From Candidatus Aquiluna sp. IMCC13023 (GTDB taxonomy: Bacteria; Actinomycetota; Actinomycetes; Actinomycetales; Microbacteriaceae), in the NCBI RefSeq assembly GCF_000257665.1, contig NZ_AJKR01000002.1, positions 124,001 to 188,000 of the forward strand: a stretch of 64,000 bases of DNA, in the 5' to 3' direction. Under the pieces are notes generated by a model, which searched no databases, was not told the DNA's origin, and saw only the letters and a list, made by a program, of their open reading frames with translations. The position numbers were made by a program, and so were the translations under genes. Numbering within the stretch: position 1 is the first letter of the stretch; each line of letters starts with the position of its first letter. Below, piece by piece: positions 59,072-64,000 of this stretch.

Positions 59072-60612
59072 GATTCGCCGCCTGAAGGCTTTGAGTCAAA
59101 AATTATCTTTCTATCTCTGTAGCGCAGAACAGCGTGCCTGCCATCGACTGCCCTCGAACGGATTCGTTCACCATGGATCTCGAAAGAACTAAGCTCAAGA
59201 TCGTCAAAGAAGTAGAACCAAAACTCGGAACGCATTCTAAGCTTCCGGAATCGACTGTCCTGCACTCGCACGTTCCTGACCTTCAACGCGTTGGTTCGGG
59301 CCACCCGTCCAATCTTCATTGAGCTCAGTCTGAGGTAAAAGTCCAGATGCTCGGACTCTATCTTGAGGCGTTCGGACCATGAAGCACCGCGGCCAAAAAC
59401 CAACTCTCGCCTAAACAGGGCAAAATTATCCACTACGTCGCAATCCTCGAAATAGGTGCTTGGATTAGAATAAATTTTCCTCCTTGGCCCATCCTCAAGC
59501 CTGAGCAAGCGTACATTTGGACGACCGGAGAGCATTTTCAAAGCGTACCCTTGAGACCTCTCCCTGTTTCTGGGAGTATTCCAGCTAGGTACATCCAGTA
59601 AATTACCCCCGAGTACGGCAATGTCTTGGTTTTGGTCCAAAATTTGCAAAGCCGCGGATAGTCGGCAGCGTTCGTCAATTTGAAAGTCGTCATCCATTAG
59701 GAAAACCAATTCTCTTTGGCAGTTCGCTACGCCTAAGTTTCTTGAGGCAGAGAGGCCGGCATCCCAATCCGTGTGAATTACAGTCGCATTGAATCGATGA
59801 CCCAGCAATGACCACCGCAGGGTTCTTGGCCCCTGGACGACAACGGTAACTCCAATTTCATTCCCCAACACTGACCTGATGGATTTGAGCAACTCTCGAA
59901 CAGACCGATACCGGTGAGTTGTAACTGCTACAACCTCTACATCTGAAAGTGATAATGGTTTGGTCGCAGTTGGTCCATAGCCATTCTGCGGTGTCGTGAT
60001 TGCTGAGAGCTCACGAAGCATTGCACCCGCAGGGGTCGTTGATTTCGATAGGTAATCGAACGGAGAAACCAAAGACCCTATTTCGACCAAATCCCAGTCA
60101 ACGCTCAAAATGTCACCGGGAACTGGTTGATAAGTTGTCAAGTCGAAAGTGTCGCTGGCTCGGAAAACCCAGGAATGGTCACTTTTACTTGGCCCATTAG
60201 AGCCTGAGGTGCTAAGAACTATTCGGCGGAGCGGGCCTTGATGACTCGCTTCACGATTGGAATTGGTTGCTTTAGTCCTGACTGCCGAAGCGTTTATCAC
60301 AAACCCAACCGACTCATCAAGGGTGTCAGACCATAGTTCAGCAAGGGACAAATCGCCCAATGCTCCCAAGTGTTTTATCAAGTGAGCCAGTGGGAGATGT
60401 TTAGTGTGCAGGCCGACAACTAGACGCTTATCGCTCGCATGGCTTGCATCTTCCATAGCTTTGTAAATGTCGTTCGGAATTGGCTCCTCTGGGTCGCGTT
60501 CACCGTCCGGAGAAACCCTAGTTGGCAGGAGGCTAAAGAATGAAACCGACTTCGACTGGGATCCTGTGGAGAGCCACCGAACCTGTAGGGTTTTAGCAGC
60601 AGCGCGTCTCAA
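59068..60612 (-). CDS. GT2-family glycosyltransferase with N-terminal extension
   Basis: A 514-residue protein, first start TTG 60612. Residues 1-210 are not recognised. From about 225 it is a GT2 domain: VEVVAVTTHRYRSVRELLKS, FNATVIHTDWDAGLSASRNL, CQRELVFLMDDDFQID (DDD metal site), IAVLGGNLLDVP and CDVVDNFALFRRELVFG. This resembles the galactosaminyl or chondroitin-synthase-type transferases. It is first in the minus operon with the sulfotransferase-like gene. Its start region touches the divergent sulfotransferase gene, so the promoter region is extremely compressed or within the ORF. Confidence 0.8.
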   Translation of the reverse strand: MRRAAAKTLQVRWLSTGSQSKSVSFFSLLPTRVSPDGERDPEEPIPNDIYKAMEDASHASDKRLVVGLHTKHLPLAHLIKHLGALGDLSLAELWSDTLDESVGFVINASAVRTKATNSNREASHQGPLRRIVLSTSGSNGPSKSDHSWVFRASDTFDLTTYQPVPGDILSVDWDLVEIGSLVSPFDYLSKSTTPAGAMLRELSAITTPQNGYGPTATKPLSLSDVEVVAVTTHRYRSVRELLKSIRSVLGNEIGVTVVVQGPRTLRWSLLGHRFNATVIHTDWDAGLSASRNLGVANCQRELVFLMDDDFQIDERCRLSAALQILDQNQDIAVLGGNLLDVPSWNTPRNRERSQGYALKMLSGRPNVRLLRLEDGPRRKIYSNPSTYFEDCDVVDNFALFRRELVFGRGASWSERLKIESEHLDFYLRLSSMKIGRVARTNALKVRNVRVQDSRFRKLRMRSEFWFYFFDDLELSSFEIHGERIRSRAVDGRHAVLRYRDRKIIFDSKPSGGES

Positions 60613-61490
60613 TGACTGATTGTAAATGCGCCCCCCCTGGGAAAAGAAAGTACTTTGTTATGTGGGCACTTAGGACCGTTGCCACGAGTATACCAATACA
60701 CAGGTTGGCTTTAGAAATTTTCGTCAGCCCAAAAGTACTCTCGACCTCACTCAAACAACTAGCTTTTGAGATTGATTTCGATCAAGAGTTCGAACCCTCA
60801 TTGTTTCCAAATTCGAAGATTGTCCACATTCACGACCTATATCCCACAAAATCTTTTCCTGGTGTGCCCCGCACTGCTACATATTCAACAAGTGGATTCG
60901 TGCCCGATCTGGTTGACCGAATGGCGCAGTTATACCGAAACCAGGTCATCAGAAAAAATGAAAAGAAGTTAGCACAATGGTCGGGGGCAAACCAGTGGAG
61001 AAAGGTTCCGAGAGCTCAATATTTGAAAATTGGCTTCGTGAGGGATCCGCTCGAGCGCCTGGCATCGGTATACCGAAACCGGGTCATCAGAAAACACGAC
61101 AAAGAGTTAGCTCAATGGTCGATGGTGTCTCAGCTTGGAATCGATCCAAACCCTAGCTTCGAGCACTTTGTTGAGAACCTGACTGCTTACCAAAAGGCCC
61201 TGCCCACGATTATGCACCACAGTGCTCCTCAAATTACTTACTTGGGATTGGGGGCACAATTCTATGATCACCTGTACTTGGACAAGGAGAGTCAAGACTT
61301 CGAACTTTACCTGACTAAATTGCTCGGACGACCGACCACTCTTACCCGCTCACAGACAAGTGACCGGAACATTCCATTAGGTATTAACTCGAAAGTTATC
61401 GAGAGGGTTCGCGAGATTTACAGACTGGACTATGAAGTGTTCGGCGAGGTCCTGAGCCGCAAAACCCATCAAACTCCTCCCAATAGGTGA
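60612..61490 (+). CDS. Sulfotransferase-like protein with internal duplication
   Basis: A 292-residue protein. The 3'-phosphate motif is KIGFVRDPLERLASVYRNRV. The N-terminal YFVMWALRTVATSIPIHRLA sits where the 5'-phosphosulfate loop should be but lacks the usual GST/GTT. A segment of about 23 residues is duplicated: YRNQVIRKNEKKLAQWS (60931-60981) and YRNRVIRKHDKELAQWS (61066-61116). End: YRLDYEVFGEVL. Start ATG 60612 overlaps the divergent GT2 start. Its stop overlaps the next gene as GTGA. Activity is uncertain. Confidence 0.7.
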   Translation: MTDCKCAPPGKRKYFVMWALRTVATSIPIHRLALEIFVSPKVLSTSLKQLAFEIDFDQEFEPSLFPNSKIVHIHDLYPTKSFPGVPRTATYSTSGFVPDLVDRMAQLYRNQVIRKNEKKLAQWSGANQWRKVPRAQYLKIGFVRDPLERLASVYRNRVIRKHDKELAQWSMVSQLGIDPNPSFEHFVENLTAYQKALPTIMHHSAPQITYLGLGAQFYDHLYLDKESQDFELYLTKLLGRPTTLTRSQTSDRNIPLGINSKVIERVREIYRLDYEVFGEVLSRKTHQTPPNR

Positions 61491-62482
61491 ATAAGTCGGC
61501 CATGAGACTAATACTGCACATAGGCAAAGCTAAGACTGGCACCACGAGTCTCCAAAGCTTCCTCTACTCGAACAGGAGTCACTTAGAGGCTCAGGGGTTC
61601 AGGCTGCTGGATTCGGCAGGTTCGCCTAATAACGTGGGACTGGCAGTTGTCTTTTCAACGGCAGGGCCTTCGGCCGCTAGTTACTGGCACCGGGAAAGGG
61701 GCATTAGGAGCGAAGCAGAGAAACGCAAATTCCTCCAAGAGACACGCTTTATGGAAGAAATTATCAGGGAAATAAGAGCCAGCCCGGCGCATTGTCACAC
61801 ACTTATCTTGACATCGGAACAGCTTTGGGAGCGCCTGCGTGGTGAGGAAATAGAACAATTTGCCCAGTGGTGCCGCATCAATTTCACCGAGTGCCAAGTG
61901 GTGTTATACCTGAGGGATCAGGTTGAACTTGCAACATCACGATGGAGCATGCAGGTAAAAGCTGGCAACCATCTATCACTGCGCCGGTCGGTAAGTAAAC
62001 TTTTGAGCATATCTCCGAGTGCTGACTCTGACCGGCTGAAACAATGGAGTCAATTTTTCGGGAAAATTCCCTCAGTAAATATTTATCGTGGATCCGGCGC
62101 CTGGGACGTTAGAAGCCACTTCGCCGAGAAATTTATGCCCAAGGTGGAGGGTCTAGCATTTCCACCGACTTCGGACAACAGGAGCTATGGGAAAGTCTCA
62201 ATACATATCGTCCGACTCGTGAATGCCCTTTTTCTAGCCTGGACCTGGAAAGCCGAAGGCAAACAACCGTACATAAAAGCAAGAGCAAGGCTTAGATCAC
62301 GCCTCCTAGCATTTCTGCGCCCCGTCATCGAACTAGACAAGTCGAGGCTAAGACTTTCCAGAAAGAGAGCCTCGATGGTTCGCGAACACTTCCGGGAGGC
62401 AAATTCTGAAATGTCTAGGATTTACCTGAATGGGGATCATCTCACGGCGCCACCAGAGCCCCGGAATCTTGAGCAGCGTTGA
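61487..62482 (+). CDS. PAPS-dependent sulfotransferase-like protein
   Basis: A 331-residue protein, start GTG 61487 overlapping the preceding stop (ATG 61502 is an alternative). The N terminus LILHIGKAKTGTTSLQSFLY is a strong 5'-phosphosulfate-binding loop. TLILTSEQLWERL and CQVVLYLRDQVELATSRWSM carry the equivalent of the 3'-phosphate site (R...S). The C-terminal segment with many Arg is less typical. It is coupled to both neighbours. Likely glycan sulfation. Confidence 0.82.
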   Translation: MNKSAMRLILHIGKAKTGTTSLQSFLYSNRSHLEAQGFRLLDSAGSPNNVGLAVVFSTAGPSAASYWHRERGIRSEAEKRKFLQETRFMEEIIREIRASPAHCHTLILTSEQLWERLRGEEIEQFAQWCRINFTECQVVLYLRDQVELATSRWSMQVKAGNHLSLRRSVSKLLSISPSADSDRLKQWSQFFGKIPSVNIYRGSGAWDVRSHFAEKFMPKVEGLAFPPTSDNRSYGKVSIHIVRLVNALFLAWTWKAEGKQPYIKARARLRSRLLAFLRPVIELDKSRLRLSRKRASMVREHFREANSEMSRIYLNGDHLTAPPEPRNLEQR

Positions 62483-63336
62483 GACGCCAGTCATTCATTC
62501 TGGGCTTGGGCGCCCAAAAAGCAGGATCAACTTGGCTCTTCGAATATCTTTCCACCCACCCTCAGGCGAACATGGGCGGCTGGAAGGAGTTTGGCTTCTG
62601 GGACACTCTTTTTCTGGAAGACCAAACCCGGAGGCTTGGTTACCAGGAGCGACTACGTAAGCTCGAAAAAAGCGGCATTCGAAAATTCGAACCAAGCAAT
62701 AAGGCGATGCGAAAAAACCTGACCACGGCGTTGCGGCTCATGGGGACTCCGGATGAATATTTTCCGCACTTTGCCTCTCTGGCAGAGCAATCGTCTGGCA
62801 CGGTGCTTGTTGGAGACATCACACCGAGCTATGCACGGCTTAAAGCAAGTCATCTTCAGGTCATAAAGACACGGGTCGAGGACGCAGGCTTCGATTTGAA
62901 GCCGGTGTTCATCGTGCGTGAACCGCTATCTCGTCTTAGATCGGCATACGCGATGGAGCTCCGGCGTACTCCCGGATTTGAATCCCCGATGACCTTCGAG
63001 GATTTTGCAGTTTCTGAGTCGGCTGCCATAAGGACAAAGTACGAAGACACTGTGACCGCATTGGATTCAATTTTTGCGCCGGGAGGGGTTTACTACGCGG
63101 CCTACGAATCATTTTTTACGAAAGATAAACTCAGCGAGCTTTGTTCATTCTTGAAAATTGACTACAAAGAACCCAACTTCGAAAAAAAGATCAATCCCGC
63201 CATGCATTTATTTGACGTCAATTCAGCTTTCGAATCGACCATACGCAAGTCCTACGAATCGACTTATGAGTTTTTATACAATCGCTTCCCGGACTGGAAC
63301 CTTAGGCAGCTCTGGGGTATCGAAAAGGGACCGTGA
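62479..63336 (+). CDS. PAPS-dependent sulfotransferase-like protein
   Basis: A 285-residue protein, start TTG 62479 overlapping the previous stop. The 5'-phosphosulfate loop is LGLGAQKAGSTWLFEYLSTH, and the 3'-phosphate motif PVFIVREPLSRLRSAYAMEL. VGDITPSYA is another family hallmark. It belongs to the heparan-type (NDST-like) sulfotransferase group seen in cyanobacteria and Actinobacteria. It ends the plus-strand run of three sulfotransferase-like genes. Confidence 0.88.
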   Translation: MRRQSFILGLGAQKAGSTWLFEYLSTHPQANMGGWKEFGFWDTLFLEDQTRRLGYQERLRKLEKSGIRKFEPSNKAMRKNLTTALRLMGTPDEYFPHFASLAEQSSGTVLVGDITPSYARLKASHLQVIKTRVEDAGFDLKPVFIVREPLSRLRSAYAMELRRTPGFESPMTFEDFAVSESAAIRTKYEDTVTALDSIFAPGGVYYAAYESFFTKDKLSELCSFLKIDYKEPNFEKKINPAMHLFDVNSAFESTIRKSYESTYEFLYNRFPDWNLRQLWGIEKGP

Positions 63337-63342
63337 TCACCA

Positions 63343-63843
63343 TTGAGTTACTTGTTACATGGGTCAGGCGAGGAACTTGAAGACACTTCCTTGATTACAG
63401 ATGAGTCCATATTGAGCCAGGAAAAAAAACTTAGTCATTTGGATTCCGACCCTCTCCCCATAATCGCATTATTTGTGAGTTTTCTCACCGCCAGGCCTGC
63501 AGCGATGTCGTTAAATGCCAGAAGGTGTGCCGCTTTGGTTTTGCTTGCCATCATTGTCGTTTCATCGAAGGCCCTGTCTCGCGTACTTAGGATTTCATCC
63601 ACAGGCTTTACGGACGGGATCGAGGTCCTGCTGGTAGCTGAGTCTTTTCAGGTGGGAAACGAATCTGCAGCTTCTGGAGCCAGGGCCCTAAAAAGAGTAG
63701 TTACCCTTCCTGCCATGGAATCTCTTGCGTCTGGCGGAGGGGTGTTTGTGAGAGGCTCTCTCGAAAGTTTGAGTTACACAAAAGCGGACTGGGAAAACCC
63801 AGGCTTCATTGCCGCATCTAGCAAGGACTTAATTATCCAATGA
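63343..63843 (+). pseudogene. Truncated relative of the 41.8-kb polytopic membrane protein
   Basis: The 166-codon frame (start TTG) contains GFTDGIEVLLVAESFQVGNE and ARALKRVVTLPAMESL, matching AFTDGHTIIQMAEAFQAGSY and VKALKRGFALPAMQSL of the protein at 41805-43292. Upstream of this the sequence is polar and unlike the intact N terminus, and the C-terminal two thirds are missing. It runs 11 bases into the convergent TauE-type gene. Confidence 0.75.
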
Positions 63844-64000
63844 CCCCAAAGAGCTTGAGTGTCAACCCAGCGGCAGTTAGCACCAAAACCCCACCCAATG
63901 TCTTTCTGAGCAGAACAGCGTTTATCTTTTCAGATAGCAAAGAGCCGAAGATCGCACCTGGGACAGAGCCAAGCAGCAACAAAACAAGGAGTCGCCAGTC
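63833..64000 (-). CDS. TauE/SafE (TSUP, DUF81) family permease, C-terminal part
   Basis: Only the last 55 codons are in the window, and the gene continues past base 64000. The segment reads LLLLLGSVPGAIFGSLLSEK and LRKTLGGVLVLTAAGLTLKL, the PG-x-GS loop and final helix of TSUP permeases, which export sulfite, sulfoacetate or other organic anions. The frame stops 11 bases inside the convergent relic. Sulfite export next to sulfotransferase genes is suggestive but not demonstrated. Confidence 0.83.
   Translation of the reverse strand, partial: DWRLLVLLLLGSVPGAIFGSLLSEKINAVLLRKTLGGVLVLTAAGLTLKLFGVIG

Overview
The window reads as a chromosomal segment of a small-genome actinobacterium of the Microbacteriaceae, most likely near the freshwater Luna lineage (Aquiluna/Rhodoluna type). 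This rests on gene content and style: short intergenic gaps, GTGA/ATGA/TAATG start-stop overlaps, moderate GC, an LCP wall-assembly protein, a VanY-like peptidase, and a pheA-serS-HAD-tRNA-Ser neighbourhood. The lineage is inference; no rRNA or marker comparison was possible. No transposase, integrase, phage gene or CRISPR array is visible.

Region 1 (1-14.9 kb) is mostly conserved housekeeping: the end of an M13 peptidase, a thioesterase, a GNAT protein, an orphan adenine/cytosine-N methyltransferase, a TPP-riboswitch-controlled thiamine-type uptake pair with no adjacent ATPase, an MFS exporter, a VanY-like carboxypeptidase, pheA, serS, a HAD phosphatase, an LCP protein and two tRNA-Ser genes. 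It ends with an ice-binding-like (DUF3494) secreted protein, a truncated solute-binding gene and a cytochrome-b5-like lipoprotein.

Region 2 (14.95-33.7 kb) starts at an intact tRNA-Arg(ACG) and carries repeated copies of that tRNA's 3' part plus its hairpin terminator: one nearly perfect 81-bp copy at 22.19 kb and three degenerate copies at 16.1, 21.9 and 33.6 kb. This is the footprint expected of serial integration at a tRNA gene. The first 7.2 kb holds an orphan membrane protein, a two-component system with a degenerate kinase, and a 1073-residue BspA-like surface protein. Next comes a TetR-controlled sulfur/redox locus (glutaredoxin, Cys-rich small protein, rhodanese lipoprotein, YeeE-type transporter, TlpA-like and CcdA-like proteins) with matching operators at two promoters, followed by a circularly permuted photolyase-like protein, pdxH, an ABC exporter, a nucleoside hydrolase and a PsiE-like protein.

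Region 3 (33.8-41 kb) has a beta-carbonic anhydrase, a sugar-nucleotide epimerase, a sigma factor fused to a transmembrane segment and an extracytoplasmic domain, and a 962-residue secreted surface protein. The surface protein's C-terminal ~75 residues recur in the BspA-like protein and in an isolated fragment at 54.2 kb.

Region 4 (41.3-64 kb) is a surface-polysaccharide island: seven glycosyltransferase-type genes (one broken), methyltransferases (FkbM and others), a UDP-glucuronate decarboxylase-like SDR, a flippase-like protein, a Wzm/Wzt ABC exporter, four sulfotransferase-like genes and the end of a TauE/SafE-type permease. It is littered with gene fragments that match genes elsewhere in the window (photolyase 3' end, surface-protein 3' end, two pieces of the 41.8-kb membrane protein), which indicates repeated recombination and cassette turnover. 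The combined picture is a cell-surface variation zone whose products (surface proteins, possibly sulfated glycans) would face phage, grazers or particles.
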